Source of the DNA: Dasyornis broadbenti
Lineage: Eukaryota; Chordata; Aves; Passeriformes; Dasyornithidae
NCBI GenBank assembly: GCA_013397935.1
Contig: VZRN01005892.1
Span: 1,380,570-1,444,569, forward strand
Length of the DNA: 64,000 bases
Direction of reading: 5' to 3'
Shown here: one piece after another, positions 12,001 to 27,000 of the stretch
How positions within the stretch are numbered: position 1 is the first letter of the stretch
How the letters are laid out: the number at the start of each line of letters is the position of its first letter
Position numbers and translations under genes: made by a program
Notes under the pieces: model-generated
The model's input: the letters and a program-made list of their open reading frames with translations, nothing else
Told to the model about the DNA's origin: nothing
Databases searched by the model: none

Positions 12001-15000
12001 ATTTTCTAGATACTTCATGATGCAGGGAAGCAAGGAGCTGTGTTCAACAAACAGCAGACTGGAGGAGGGGGAAAAAAAGGATATGATGGGGATATTTGCA
12101 AGTAAGTGCTCCAGTGGGGTCTGCTTCAAATTATGTCCTTGTCAGATCTGTAATACACAGACAGCCACTTCTGTTGAGGATGGGCAACTGTCTTAAGTGA
12201 ATCGCTACGTAGAATCTACCTGAATCAGTCTTTATGGAGTTCCTGTTCCAAGAAATACATAAATGCCTCTGAAAGTCCTTTCAAACAAATTGGAAAATGA
12301 ACGAAATAAAACCTGAGAGTTTGTTTTTCCCCTGTGTTTTATATTTGTGGAGAGAGAGCACAAGAAAAATCTGTAGTAGTGTGTCTGCTCAGGGATTGTA
12401 ATTAGTTGTTCAAGTTACAAAGTAAATGAAGATGAACCCCACTGACAAAAGAGAGTTCCTGTGCATAAGAGGAAAGGAGATCACTCAATTAATTTCGAGA
12501 TTGGAAGAAAGGTTAAAATTTTGAATTTGTATTACATTTTTCTCATAGTAAAAGTTTAGGCCATTCAAATGGGGTAAATGAAAAATTAGTACAGATTTGT
12601 GCAAAATTGAATCCCCAATTTGTAGTTTATCAGCGTCTGTAGAGGTCCATCTATACAGAGAACTATTATTCCAGTTAAGAAGTACAGGGTGATTTAAAAT
12701 GTTTGCTTGGTGTGCATGTGGACTCTGCCTCATAAAAGGCAGACGACTGCACTACTGTCTGAGTAAGACTGCAGGACTGTGCCCTATTCTGCCTGTGAGG
12801 AATTGATTTTGCACAGTTATACATTGAATTTTTACCTTTCTGGTAATTTCACACCAGTGAAATGCTCACTAAAAATTCCTGTTAATTAGGATTTTCCATA
12901 ATATAACTTGATCATAAGAAAATCTGAGAACAAGCTGTCTTTATTAAACCAGGTTAGCAGAAGTAAATTGGCAGAGCTCCGTCAAATTTATTAAAGCAAT
13001 GCATTTTACCAAAATTAGGGCTTGACACAGATTATTGTCTTTCTTTCAGAGCAGCAGGTGCTACAGGTGTTCCAAACTAATTGTTTGGGGTTTTTTTCTG
13101 AAGAAACACCATCATAATGTACATTACTTTTCATACTTGTTCATTTTTCAATTCAGACTGGTGGACCTTCAAGTAGAGAAACATAAAATGCCATTATTAA
13201 TATTGCAAAGATGGCCCAAACAGGTTCAAAATCTAGAAGTACAAAAAGACTTCTTCCAAGTCTAGCAAAAACATAATGTGTGGGCTGTTTTGGGGAGAGC
13301 CAGAGTGCATGAAAGACTTTAAAAGAGGATTTCAGGGTAAGAGGGACCAACCCAACACTACTGCCTCCACTGCCAACCTTCTTGGTTTTCATCCCAACAA
13401 AGTTGGACTATTTGAGTTGGTTCTTGTTTTGGGTGTTGTGTGTTACCAACATTGGAGCCCCTTTGTCCTGTACACAGGCTTTGGCATATAATAGGACAAC
13501 GGTATGTTTCTATCAGAGTACTTGAATGTGCAGGAGAAGATTTGAGCACCAGTTTAAAAATAGTTAATCCTAATGACTTGAGCTAATTAATTTCTGGCAG
13601 TTGTGCTGAGCAGGGCAGGTTCCCGTGACTTCCAGGAGAGCATTTCACAGAGTGCATAGGAGCGGACAAAGGCCTCTGCCAGCTGTGTATCCTCACCTCA
13701 CAGCTTAGTTTCACTAAATGTATTAAAAATTTGTCTCTGAATGCAGCAGTGTGGGCAGTGAGGACCAGTGGGTGTCTGAAGCCTGTGTTTACATCTAACC
13801 ATGGAGTAGGTGGTAAGCAGTGGGTGGGAGGAGTATGGGATGGAGAGGTTGGATAAAAGCAGACAGAAGGGTCCCAGCATGGATGGGTGGGGGGAAAGTG
13901 TGAAATGGAGAGATCAGGAGCCATAGGGCAGCATTGAAAAGTAAGGCTGTGCTGCCATCGATGTTCAGTTTGTACAGTACTTTACATGGCAGGTATTTAC
14001 AGTGGATATTTGGAGAAAAACTTTCCACTGAAGTGTCTCAGCCTTTAGTTCTCTACTAATAGTGCAGGTTTTTCCAGTAGCATCAGTGACAGAAGGATTA
14101 GACTTCTAAACTCAGTTCAGACTATCTTACGGTAAGAGCACAGTGCAGCTGTTTATATTTGCACTGTTTCTCAGGGGGATTCCTTGCCAGAAAACAGATT
14201 GATCTTCTTGTGTTTATTTTACTGCATTCGGAAAAGGACATTTTTGACTTACTTAGATAAGCAAATACCCAGAGTGGCATCATTAAGAAAGAATGTGTGT
14301 GTTACTTGATGTGCAGCCAGGACAGGGATGGACCTCAGTGGTTTTTCTCAAGAAAGAATTACAATAAAAGTGAAAAATAGTATTTAAAAAATAATAAACA
14401 GTACTTCATGAAAATTGGATTTGGGGTAATAAACTTTTTGAAGTTCTGCAGCTCTAAACCAGTAAGTGATGGTACAATAATAAAATGCTCTTAGTATTCT
14501 GTTTCTATTGAAAGTTAATTTAATTCCATAGAGAACTATTGCACTTTCATAATGCACTTGCACTGTTTGGCTGCACTGTTTAAATCTGTCTGTGGTTTGT
14601 GTTCAAAGCACCCAAAAGCAAAACAAACCAAAAGTCTGACAAGTTATTGACTAACAGAATCAGATACTGAGAAACTGCTGAGGTATTGTAAACCATTATT
14701 CATGCCAATTGCAGAGGATGCCATCTCCAAACCCATCGCTGCTGCAATGCCACAGGGGTGGGCTGGGACCCCAGGGAGCTGATGGCCATGTGTGCAGGAT
14801 GGCTGTGCTCTGCAGGGGCCTCTGCTCTTGGTGTTCCTCTCATTCCTGTGTGGAGTACCCGTAGCATGCCCTATGCTATGTACATTTTCTGTCTTTGATA
14901 TCAAAATAAGTAAGAGTACTATTAACAGTTCTTCATCATTTTCTAAACGGTAATCTGTACCAACATGTTTAGACTGTGTTTTTTCTAATATAAATGATGA

Positions 15001-18000
15001 GGAATACTGCTTAACTCTTTCCAAAAATTGTAATTATTAATGCTTAAAAATTACTATGGACCATGTAAAAGTTGGTGGTGTAGACCAGAGACCAAGCTCC
15101 TCTGAGGAGGTAGAGGTTGGTTTAAACTCTGACTATCTCGACTGAAAATCCATCTATCACTCAGAAGAGCTTTTCAGCAACTTAAACCAGGAACTACACT
15201 GTTTCTTCTGAATTAGCCTTTTATTTTAAAGCATCATTTGCATCATCGCTAACAACATTATGTTTTTCCCGTGATGCCACTGGCAGGGCCTAAACAGCAC
15301 TGAGACTACTTTACTCATCCCTGAACATCAAGTGGTAAGCAGTGAGAAGTATTCATGCTTCCTTGCATGAATTTGTGTGGCGTCTTCTATTACAGTATGC
15401 CAAAATGTCCCTCACCAGAAAATTTTCCAGTTTCAAGGATGCCGTCCTTCTAAAAACAAATTTTTTTAGCTTATAAAAACGAATGTGGCTTTGCATTTAT
15501 TCCTGGTGATGACTTAAAAGGTAAATGGAAGCAAAACAGAAGGATAATAGACAAAATTGAAAAGTTAAGATTGGTGGAGAAAACTGGAAAGTTTGCTTTT
15601 TTTATCATTGTTTTGGTTTGACGGGATATAGGATGTACTCTGACTCTGGTGTTATTAACAAATGTGGGATTCCTTTTTATCATGATGGCTTGAGGGCTCT
15701 GTGAGTCAGCATGATACTTTGAAATGTTTTAAAAGAGCAAGAAACAAACAATTTGAAATATGTTGTCTTTTTTTTTTTTTTGTGGTAAATAATAAGGAAA
15801 GGCTCAGAATAGCCATTTGCTGAAATTCACAGACAAGATAACTATATGAATTCTCAAATATATCAGAAAACTTAAAATAATCATTACTGTTTTATGGAGG
15901 AAAAAGTACAAAAATTCATTTAAGATAACTGAAGAAGTACATGCTGAGGTGTATTAAAACTGTCTGCTTGCTTACTTTGGGCTCTGGTGTCTTCCATTAA
16001 CATGTACGCTCTCCTAGCATACTTTTTATTTTACTTTGTTCTGTTCTTGTCTAATGTATTCTTTTATCCAGAGAGGCTTTTTATGTGCATTTATATTTCA
16101 GTGCAAATATCTTGGTGTCTTAAACTGCTTTGAAATGCATGTTTTCAAGCGCTCAGATTTTAATGTGGTTCAGAATTGAAACATGAAGGTGAAAAAAGCG
16201 GCTTGCAAGTTTTAGCTGCAAGAAATACATGGGACTTTGTGTTTCTTTGAGCGGGAAAAGTTATAATTTTGTATGTAACCTTATAGCCTGCATGAAGTGT
16301 AACTTGAAATTGGGATGGGTGGTGTTAAGGATGTTGTTAATACACATCTTTAAAGCGAGTAAGCTCTTCAGCTGTGTGGATTCCTTCAAGGAAGCATGGA
16401 AAGGGGCTCTCTGGCAAAATGGGAACTGAGTGCATAAACCAGAAATTTACCGTTTTGATTTTCAGAAGAGTTGCTTGTATGTTTGTGTATGTTCTGTAAG
16501 TGTATTTCCAGGAATGTTTTACTTTTGGGAATACATTTATATCATTTATATGTGTATTTATAAAGTTATGTTTAAATTTATATATATGCATAAATATATG
16601 TATTTATATTTAGCATAGCAGCACTTAAATCCGTGTGTTTTTCCTGTAGCATGTTTTAATTCAGTGAAAAGGAGGAATGTATAAGTACTCCATGCAATCT
16701 GGGGATCTAAGTGATGGTGTTAACTTTGTTTTTAAACCATCGAATGTTTCCTACACTTTCATTATGGAGGCTTTTCTTATATTTTGATTCAGCTCTCAAA
16801 TATTATATTTTTGTCCATTTCTGTATTCTGAAAGTTTTTCTGCAGTGGATTGCTAATTCATTAATTACTTAGGTGCATTTTAATGTAGTTCTTTTGGGTT
16901 TTTACACTGTCTGTTTTAAATCTAACTTGCCTGTGTGATTATCTAAGGTATGCAGTTAATAAAATAAATATTTGGTTTGTAGACTGTATCTTTTAAGCCA
17001 GCAAAATGTTACAAATCAATTTAATGTCGTAATTTCAGGCAGTTTTTTCGCCTGGTAATGTAGGACTATGATAATGTAATTCCTTGATGTGCTGATGGGG
17101 ATCATAAAAACCAATCCATGGTATTAATGTCACCTCTCAGCATTCCTGTTAGTCACAGCCAGAGGTGCTTCGCTGTGCTGGAACTAATGAAGCCAGTGGG
17201 CTCCTCCTGCTCCGATTGGCATTGGTTACTGCTTTGTTGCTGAAAATGCCGCTCTAAACCACCTCCCCACAAAAAAGACACAAGATACAAAACAGAAGAG
17301 GAAGGGTGCTGAGCTCTGAACCTGCAGTCCCAGCTCTGTCAGGTTGGACACTTGGCAAATCTTGAGGTCCGAGGCACTGAATTTGGGAAGGTGTTTCTGA
17401 ATGTAGGGCCTAAAGGAACTCTCATTTTTCTGACCGAATAATAATGTGAAGAGTATTGCTGTGGGACAGGTTTCCGTGTCTTTGAAGCATGGACATGGAG
17501 AGGGCTGGGATATTTAGCAGCAGAGTGTATTTGGAAGAAGCTCCATGCCTACAAGGTGAGGGCTATGCTAAGTGACCTGTAAGGACATATTTCCTGTTCA
17601 GTGAATAACCAGAAACAGAAATCCCTCCAAGCTGCATAAAAATACACAGGATTAAATAACTCAGGTATAATCTGCAAAACATATTTGTTTTTCGGGTACA
17701 CCACTAAACCACTGAGGGGCAGCTGCCCACACTGCCCAAGGCCCATGGTCAGTGGGACATTGCCCACAGCCCCTGTGGCTCAGCTTCAGCCTGCAGCCAT
17801 CTCTCTGCAGCACTCCCCATGCCAGGGTGAGTGGTTGCTGCTGCTTCCAGCAGCTGCTTTGCCCTCTCCAGCTCCCTTTGTCCGACTGTTTGCCTTGGCC
17901 CTGGAGCAGTGTCTCAGAGGCACCTGTGGAGCGGGACGGCCAAGGACTCCTCAGCAAGCGTTCCGCAGCGCTGGCTGGATCTGAATGGAGCGTGGAGCTG

Positions 18001-21000
18001 CCAGCCAGCGTTGACACACTGTGCCCAAACCAGTCTGGGCAGAACAGACCATGGGCTCTTACAGCCTGACTTCAACTTGAGCTGGGCTTTGATTCCTTAC
18101 TGACATCTTGGTCTCTCCTCTCACCTGTCCTGCTGGAGTCAGGGTTTCCTACTGCAGGTTGTGTCTGAGGTGAGGATTGCAAGTCTAGGTTCTTGGAGGA
18201 TTGTTTGATTGGACATGCTCCAATAGCCCAGACTCTGCTGGGTGTCTAGACAGAAATGATCATATATAGGCTAACTATAAATATTGATACAATACCATAT
18301 GGGTCTTGTACGTTTGCACTTATGTAGCCACATGAAAAGAAAATTATCTCTTCATGATAGGCCATTATGCCATTCAATTAGCATATCTGTCTGCAAGCTG
18401 TGAGGTCACTTAGTTCTTAGAGAGGTAATTGGACTGTTGAGGCTAGAAAGTTATTACAGGGTAACGGGAGGGGAGTACTTGTTTTTTGAACAAGTGGTTT
18501 TTGTAAACTTGCGTTGTAGTTGATGGATTTGTTCAACGTTTTGAAAGCACTGGTAAATGCTGAATGTTGGCAGTAGCATGATTTCATAGAATCCTACAGT
18601 GAACTTGGATTGGAAGGCACCTCTGGATGGCCAACCTGCTACTGAAGGCAAGGCTGGCTTCAGACTTAGATGAGGTTGCACAGTCTTGGCCTGGCTTGAT
18701 TAAACTGTGGTCTCTGAGGATGGAGATGATGCAGTCACTCTGGGCAATCTGTTGTACCCATTCCATTCAACCACAGCCTCACATCCAGTAGGAATTTCTC
18801 CTGTTGTGACCTGTCGTTGTTGCTTCTTAAGTCTTCATGATATGCCTCAGGGCTCAGTCTCTTCTGTAGTTCTCCATTGTGTGTAACTTAATTACTGAAA
18901 AGCTTCAGCTCGCTATCTGTGCTGTGTTGAGAGGTTTTAGCTTGGTTACTTGTATTGCAGGAGGAACACGTTTCAGAGTATTTTCTGTGATGAGGTGTAG
19001 CTTCATTTAATAACTGCAGGTTGTCCAAGCTCATTAACTGCATTCATGCAGTTCTGGAAAGAGCTGTTAAGAAATAAGATGTATGAATCCATGATGTTTA
19101 ATGATTCACTGATCAAATCAATGCAAATTACAAACTTTTTACATACTTTATACTTTACTTATATACTTTTATGTATGCACAAACCTTCCTGAATATGCAA
19201 GACTGATCTTGTTCTCCTTGTGAAATCCAAATGCAGCAAAATGAAAGGAATAATTTATGGGTTTAGGAAGCAGGCCCCTCACTATCCACAGTGAATAATC
19301 CCATGTACAGAAGGAGAGGAAAGTGATAAGTATTCCCCTTAGAAAGGCAGATCAGACAATGACTACGGTGTCTTCTTAAATTGATAGTCAGACCTTTAAT
19401 TACTGAGGATTCTGATACATCTTAGAAAATGACCAGATTTTGATGGCACTAAAGATAAAATATTACTTCAATTGTATTGAACAATCTAATTTTAACTATG
19501 CGACCCAAACAATTTGGGGTGCTCCATTGGCAGGTGCTTTTTTTTTTTAAGTAAATATTGACTATTGTTTTATTTCTTCTTTGTGTGTATGAATTTAGTT
19601 GAATAATGTCTGCTTTTGAAAACACTGTTTTTTAATCAGTGGTTGGGGTGGGTGTTTTAGGGGAATTCCCAACATTGTAAGTTGTTAGAATGCACTTTGG
19701 AGTTTGTTTACTGTAATGCTGGATAATTACAGTGCTGTTGATTCTGTATAGATGTCAGTGTGGTTCTGTGCACTGTGTTAATTTGATTAAATTAGTATCT
19801 AAACAGTTGCAGTTTGCATGTAGTCACAATTATATTTGCAAAGAAAGACCTAAACCTTTTGTAAGTACAAAATAGAACAGAAAAATACTTTTGCTTTTCT
19901 GGTGTTGGCTTGCATGATTTTTGTGAGCCTTTTAATCATGCAAGATGATGTAACTTTTGCAAGCAAAAGCATTTCTGAGGTAGCTGTCCTGGTTTCAGTC
20001 ATACAAAGTAGTCTGATTGATCTGCTGTAAGTATTTCTCAAGAAGATAAACAGCAAAAAACCTTAACAGAATTGCTGAAAAGGGAAGGCAAAGAATGGAT
20101 GGCAGCATTTTCAGGAACTAATTTCTTCTAGCTTTTTTCGTGCTGCATTGATTTACAACAGTGTTTTGTAGCTCCCCAAGGGCTAGGATAGCTTCAGGAA
20201 CACAGGAATTCTCCATAATGCATGGCTGCTTCAAGTAGGCTGCTCTCAGAGTTCAGCAGTTACCAGTGTGTCTAATGAAGATGCATAAAGCTGTGCAACA
20301 GTGTGGAACAATAGGATTGTCAATTATTTTTATTTAATTTCAGCCTGGATAAACAACATGGATCATGTGGATTTTATTACTTGTAATTTTGTCAGCTCTG
20401 GAATTACATGGTTACCATTTGTCTTTTTATGTCCCGGGGGGGGTCCAGCCCAACATGAGTATAACAGAAACATGCATGCACTATGCATGAGCCAGTGTTT
20501 TGATACCTTTACTCTACACTCAAACCCACTTCCTTATTGTTCTTTTTGAAATCTGCTTAAGTATCCAAATGATGGCAATTAGTATTATAGGAGTCATTAT
20601 TTTAAAATGTATTTTTACTATCTAAACAGGTTCCAGCACAGCTTTGCCTTTAATAAAAAAGCCATGATAGTAATATTATTTGTGTTTTTCTGATGCTTGG
20701 AGGCTTTTCCTAGCTTTAAAGGACATGGCTTTTCTGCTCAGTATAGTTGGGGTGTAGGTGCTTGAAACAGTTGGTTCTTGGAGGGAAACAGTGTGCCTGC
20801 TAACTCCTTGTTGGTTATTCCAGCAGAGTGGAAGGAAGTATAATCTGTTCCTGAAGCGACGACTCAGGGTAAAGCAGTGATGAATGCTATTGCCAGTGGC
20901 TTGGATGGCTGCAGTAATAACATGCTTCACTGTGTGACGCCTCTTGGTAACTGGGAGCAAGGTTCACAGTTGGAAATAAATATTCTCTGCTTTCTCAGGG

Positions 21001-24000
21001 AACACGTGTTGTCCTTGCATGGTGTGAGAGGGAAAAGACAGACATAATCCTCTGAATTCTTGTTTTGTTCCTACGCTAATAAAATAAAAATAAAAACCCA
21101 GCTCAACCCTATACAAATATGCTTTTGCTGATGGGTGTGGTTGAAAAAATAACACCCACCTTCCTCAGCACAGAGTTACATTTAAGCTAGAATATTAGCA
21201 TCTATGGAGAGCACTTTGCTGTATGTCTTGTACATGATTTGATAGAGCTGAATATTGATAGGATAATAAGTAATATTACTTAATATAAGTAACTTCCCTA
21301 GGTGACTGGGGTCACAGTCTTTTATTTGCCTAACATGAATTAGTTAATTAATGTGGCCTAATCAGTGATAAACATGAATGTTGTTACTATGACATTCTGG
21401 CATGTTGGTAAATTAAAATATGACCTTTAATAGACCAGTTGGAATACTACTTACCCTCTTACATTGTTATCTTTTATTAGATGTAATTTTTTCCCCATGA
21501 AAGTATATATTTAATTTTGAAACATGACCCTTGTATTTTTGTGAGCTGTTTTTATATGTGGTCATTGCTGGGACACGTGTCTCTGTGGTGGTTGATTTAG
21601 TGAATCTTGTTTTGTAGGGGAAAATGCATGGAATTTACATTTTGCTACCTGCTTCAAGTATTTACAAGTACTGCTACACTAACATATATATAGTTGTTCT
21701 TCCTGTACCAGTTATTTACATGTAATGCTTGCAGACACATGCAGTTAATTTTGAAGTTGTTTAAACTAGGTATAGTCCTTGTTAAAACTTGCTCAAGTAT
21801 ATCTTCAGCTGTAAAGAAAGTGGAGAATTGTGGCAATATGGGGAAGCTTCTTTGCCTTCTGTTATATTTTAGAGAAACAGCAATACTTGGGTTTTTATTC
21901 ATATGCCTGTATCTTCTACAGATTGATAAAAGACATCAGAGCAAAGATTCTATTTTCTTCAGGGATGGTGTCAGGAGAATTGATTTTGTTCTCTCCTATG
22001 TGGATGATCTTAATAAGGAATGGGAAAAAAAGTTGGTAAGTTTGTCTTTTTGAAGTTCTCTTAATTTTTATCGATAATAACCTGAATGTCAGTTACTAAC
22101 CCTTTCAGATCACTGCACTCATTTGGAACCGAATTTAGATAAAAAATTTTATAGCTATGTGAAAAGCAATTCCATGTATGGAAATTTCTATGTAATTTAC
22201 TGTTGTGTGTCAGGACCCAATTTTATTAGATTTTTGGGACTAGGTTTATTGATTTGGGACTGTGTTTATTGATCACACTTTGTTACTTAGGCTGGGTGTT
22301 ATATTATACAAATGAGCAAAGTAATCCAAATTATTTTGCTTCATCATTTAACAGTCTAGCTGAGACTTGGGAGAAATATTTGTAAATGCTGTATCTCTAA
22401 ATACTTTCAAATGAAAGAGGATTCTTCTAAATAAGCAAAAGTCATCTAAACAAGACTTAACAGTAACTATTTTTCATGATCAAAAAAGTTTAAAAAAGGA
22501 GACACCAAAAAGCTTCATTCTCAAGTAATCATATTATTGTGAAAGATAAGGGTATCTGAAAACAACCTAATTATACCAATGCTTATGACAAAATCGTGAT
22601 CAAAACCAGAGGTCTGTGAGGTAAAGAACAAATATCATCGATATCTTGTCATATTAAAGTATTTCATAAATAAAAATTGGAATTTCCTTCGGAAAAATAC
22701 TGTGAGATTGGGCTGTTGAAAAATTTGCATATTGCTTTCATTTCTTTAAGGACTTACGCTGTCTATCCTTGCATCCAAATACAATCCAGTATAGAACACA
22801 GCCCCTGCATCTTACTCTTCTTCCCTTAAAAAATCCAAGAAATTGTCTCGTCTCTGTTTGATGCTTTTACCAGATTAAACATCTACGTCAGTTTAGCTCA
22901 GCTGGTCACATTGCTGTGATTTTCTTGGGATACCAGGTTATTTTATAGCTATGGTACCATAGGATTGTATATAAACACACTTTTTCAAACTCACCCTGAC
23001 CCTTTGTCAGGCTGTACTCCTACCTAGATGCTTTCTTGTCCCATGAAGCAAAATGCATTTAAAAAAGAAGGAAGAGGAGACCACTCAATGTAGAGAGAGA
23101 AAAAAAACATGTAAAATTCATCCAAGCAACTGTTAAACTTTTCCATTAGTCATACTTGAATTATTTAAAATGAGGGAAGAAATTAAGAGTATTTAGGTAA
23201 TGTTTCAGGTGGGAAGGAGAATGAGTCAGATGGTCAGTCTAGTCACTCACTCGTATTGTGGGCACCAGTTTCCTTCTCAGTGCTTGATGGATCCTTAGGG
23301 AGAAGTAGGAATCTTTGCCAGACCAGAGGCCATGTCCAGGGGTGTCATTATTGACTGAGGGATTCATGTGGGAAAAAACCCAGGAGTTAGTAGCTAATAC
23401 TGAACTTCCTCTTTGAGGTAAAAATTCACTTCCTAGGAATAAACATCCCTGTCTTGCAAAAGGCCTGAACATCCACATTAAGTGTCATGAGATTTAATTC
23501 TGTGTATGTCTGTTACTTGCAGAAGAGTTCATGGCCCCATGGAGCAAGGTCAATGGCCCTGTAGATGAACTCTGTGGCCGCTGGATGAACAGGCATGGAG
23601 AGGTTTTTTTACACAGTTCCTGAGGCATCTCTATTTGCCATATATTTATGTTCAGCAGAGATCTTTATGCAATTAGTATGCCCATAAATTGATGCAGACT
23701 TCTTAGCATACAAGTACTCTGCTGTTGTCTTTGTGGTAACAAGATTTAAATATTGATGAACTGCAGCCTCTGCAATTCGTCTGACATACACTGTCCTTGC
23801 TATTGTACAGTTATCACAGGAAGAAATGTGAGTTTCTTTTACTGTGGTACAGTGATACAGCAAAATGGAACAGCCAAGAATAGAACTGTTCATATAAGAG
23901 AATAACAGTTGCGACAAAGGGTTTTGTTTCCTTGTCTCAAGGAAACAGCTTTATTCTGCATTTCTAAGAAAGGGATGAATAACTTCTTTGTGTGTTTCAA

Positions 24001-27000
24001 CATAGCCCTGATACAGATGTAAGAGACAGTCTGTTCATCTTCTCCCTTAGTTTCATGCAGAGCAGCTGTTTTAACTTTTTTGATGTTCCCAGATACCTTC
24101 CAGCTTCAACGCTGTTTTGAACTTGCCTTCTATAAGCTACGTGAATAAATCCAAACCATAAAGTTCTCTAAACAAAAATCAGGATTACAAGTTTGTGAGA
24201 CAGTACTTTATATTATTCCTTAAAGCCTCCAGCACGTAAGTGGAAGTATTTCACCACCATATGAAATGTATGTGAACATCAAAAAATAAATAGGATTTAT
24301 AAAAATATCTAACAAAGTATTGATGTATGACCAGGATATAGTCTTTATATGTCCTGGGTGCCAGCTGGACAAGGGAGGGATTGTCCCGCTCTGCTCTGAG
24401 CTGGGGCAGCCTCACCTCACGTCCAGGGGACAGTTTTGGGCCCCGCAATATAAAAAATGATAGAGACACTATCCAAAAGAAGGCCACGAGGATGGTGAAG
24501 GGCCTTGAGGGGAAGCCTGATGAGAGACAGCTGAGGGCATTGGGTCTGTTCAGCCTGGAGAAGAGGGGACTGAGGGGAGACCTCATCATAGTCTACAGTT
24601 TACTTGTGAGTGAAAGAGGAGGGAGAAGTACCAATATCTTTGTGACCAGTGACAGGACCCAAGGGAACGGCATGAAGCTGAGTCAGGGGAGGCTTAGGGT
24701 GGGTATTTAGGAACTAATAAAGGTTTTTTACCCAGAGGGTGGTTGGGCACTTGAACTGGCTCCCCAGGGCATTGGTCACAGCACCAACCCAACAGAGTTC
24801 AAGAAGCATTTAGACAATGCTTTCAGGCTCATGGTGTGACTCTTGGGGTGTCCTGTGCAGGGCCAGGAGTTCACAGAATCACAGAACCATAGAATGTACG
24901 GAGTTGGAAGGGACCCACCAGGGTTTGGACTTGCTTTGTTACTGTTGTACCAGCCTTGTTACCACAATCAGGTTTGTAGGAGTTGTCTCTTCCGTAGGTA
25001 CCTGGTCGTGCAGTGTTGCATCTGCATTGGGCATGTTAGTACTGCTGGACTTTGGATCTTGCTTTGTTAACCTTATCAGGATGTTCATTACAGCCCAGCG
25101 TGTGTTGGACGATAGGCTGTGCTTATCCCACATTATGTGAGATATCCACATAGTATGGTGGATGTGATGACTTACAGAGCTTCCCTTGTCCCTCTGTGAC
25201 TGCAGGGTCAGAAATACATGCACCAGGTATAACTTGCTAGGTTTAGGGCAGTAAGCTTAAAATTCTAATAAGTACACGTCAAAAAAAAAAACCAGCACTG
25301 GCCCAGAGGTACGTTTTGTCCGTTGTAAGCCTTTGATAATAACATGAAGAAATCCAGTATTTGTCAAGAAAACGGGCGAGCCTCTCTCTTTTTTTTTTTC
25401 TTCTCTTCAGCAGATTGATTTCATTTTAAAAATGGTTTTCCCATGAACTGGAAAGTAGAGTACATTGCATGGGTTTCAGGAGGGGACTTACGGGAGAAGA
25501 GCAATGTGGTAAAAAGAGCATGATTTCTATTGGAGCACTGCAGTTTATCATACTAAGTGTATATTAAGGAAAGAAGATGGAGCCAGACCCTTTGGCTCTG
25601 TCTGTTCCTGAGCTGCACAGCTGCAGAGAAGCTGGCTGGTGTCTGGTGGCAGAGAGCCCTCTGAGCTGACTTGCTTGGCTCTCTTCCAGTGTTTGCTGGG
25701 GAAAAAATACACACCAGCATGCTTTGTTAAGAGAAAATGTAATCCAGAGTAGCACGTAGTTTTGAATACCAGGCTTGAATGTCAGCTTTTCTATAGCATT
25801 TTAAAGTGCAGTCTGTTTATACAGGTGCATTTAGTCAGGTGAGGAAAAATAGTGCATGGAATTGGTTTTGCTCCCAGCAGGTGCTAGAACTCCTGAGTTA
25901 CCGTATTTGCAAGTTTGTATAGTCCAGTGTCTAATTTAATATCTAGTAATAAGTGGCAAAATCAGATGTGACACATATAAATGAGAGGCCACTAACACAG
26001 GAAAACACATCAATATATCTTAAGCTACATTTGAGGGCTTTGAAAGCTATTCTTCAGTCTGTATTCATTTGTCCGAGTTGTTTATGCATACTGAAATGCA
26101 GAAAGGGCAGTCTGCTCCTCACAGACATGCAGGAAAAGAAAATTGGCTGAAAACGGTGGTATTTTGAGCTTTTTAAGTATGTTTGAAAACTGTCATTTAA
26201 GACTTTTCAATAGGAGAAACATTAGATACTATGGCAGGGTTTAGTCAGAAATAAATTGGTGGTCTAGCTTCTGCATTTTGAGGAGGCTGGGACTCAATAT
26301 TTGGCTTAATTTACTGTTATTCTGGCAGTTCTTCAGAAAACTTTATATAAGTCAGAGGAAATTAATGCAGTCTCCCAACAGGAGCAAAAAATACACAGAG
26401 AAGGAGGGAAAGAAAATGTTCTTACCTAAAGACACCACCTAGGAATTACTTTGCAAAATACAGAGTTCAAAAAGAATCTGAAGCTCACACAAGTCGTGCA
26501 GCACCCACACACTGCCACGGGCAGGTTTGTTCATCTCTGCATGAAGTCCACGCTGACTTTCTGCAAGCTAAGCACATGTGGTGATTTGTTCATCTTATCT
26601 AGTTTTATACTGATGTTTGTGAAGTGCTGTTTGACTTGCCTGTAATCAGCACTTCAGTATCTGTACCGGGCATAATTGTAAAACTGGTAAATAGATGAGG
26701 CTGTAAGCAATCAGACTTCTGCGTGCCGGCCTCCAGAATTTTTCTTTCCATCATTCTCTTGGAAGTGTAGCTAAACTTGAGGAGGAGCACAGCCCACACA
26801 GCAGCCTCCTGAAGTCAGAAATGCTCAAGACACATCAGTTCCTTTGCTGATGACCCAGACAGCACAGAAAAAGCCTTTTCCTACCCACTAGGTGTCCTGT
26901 AGCTAATTAGTGCAATTCCCCATGTGCTGCCATCACAAAGCCCGTGCATGGGCTGATTTTTGTCTGCTTGCTTTCAGAAGGTCACATAGCATCGAGGGGT

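Noticed and set aside
15366..15462. Open stretch after an acceptor-like tctattacag in intron 3
   Set aside because: No suitable donor and no similarity to the missing exon 4, which was found at 20827-20868.
21694..21921. In-frame open extension upstream of exon 5 with an ATG
   Set aside because: A good acceptor precedes exon 5 and human ANO5 has no matching residues; exons 3 and 4 account for the upstream protein.
22886..22915. tRNA A-box-like string gtttagctcagctggt
   Set aside because: No B box at the expected distance and no cloverleaf; possibly a decayed SINE head or coincidence.
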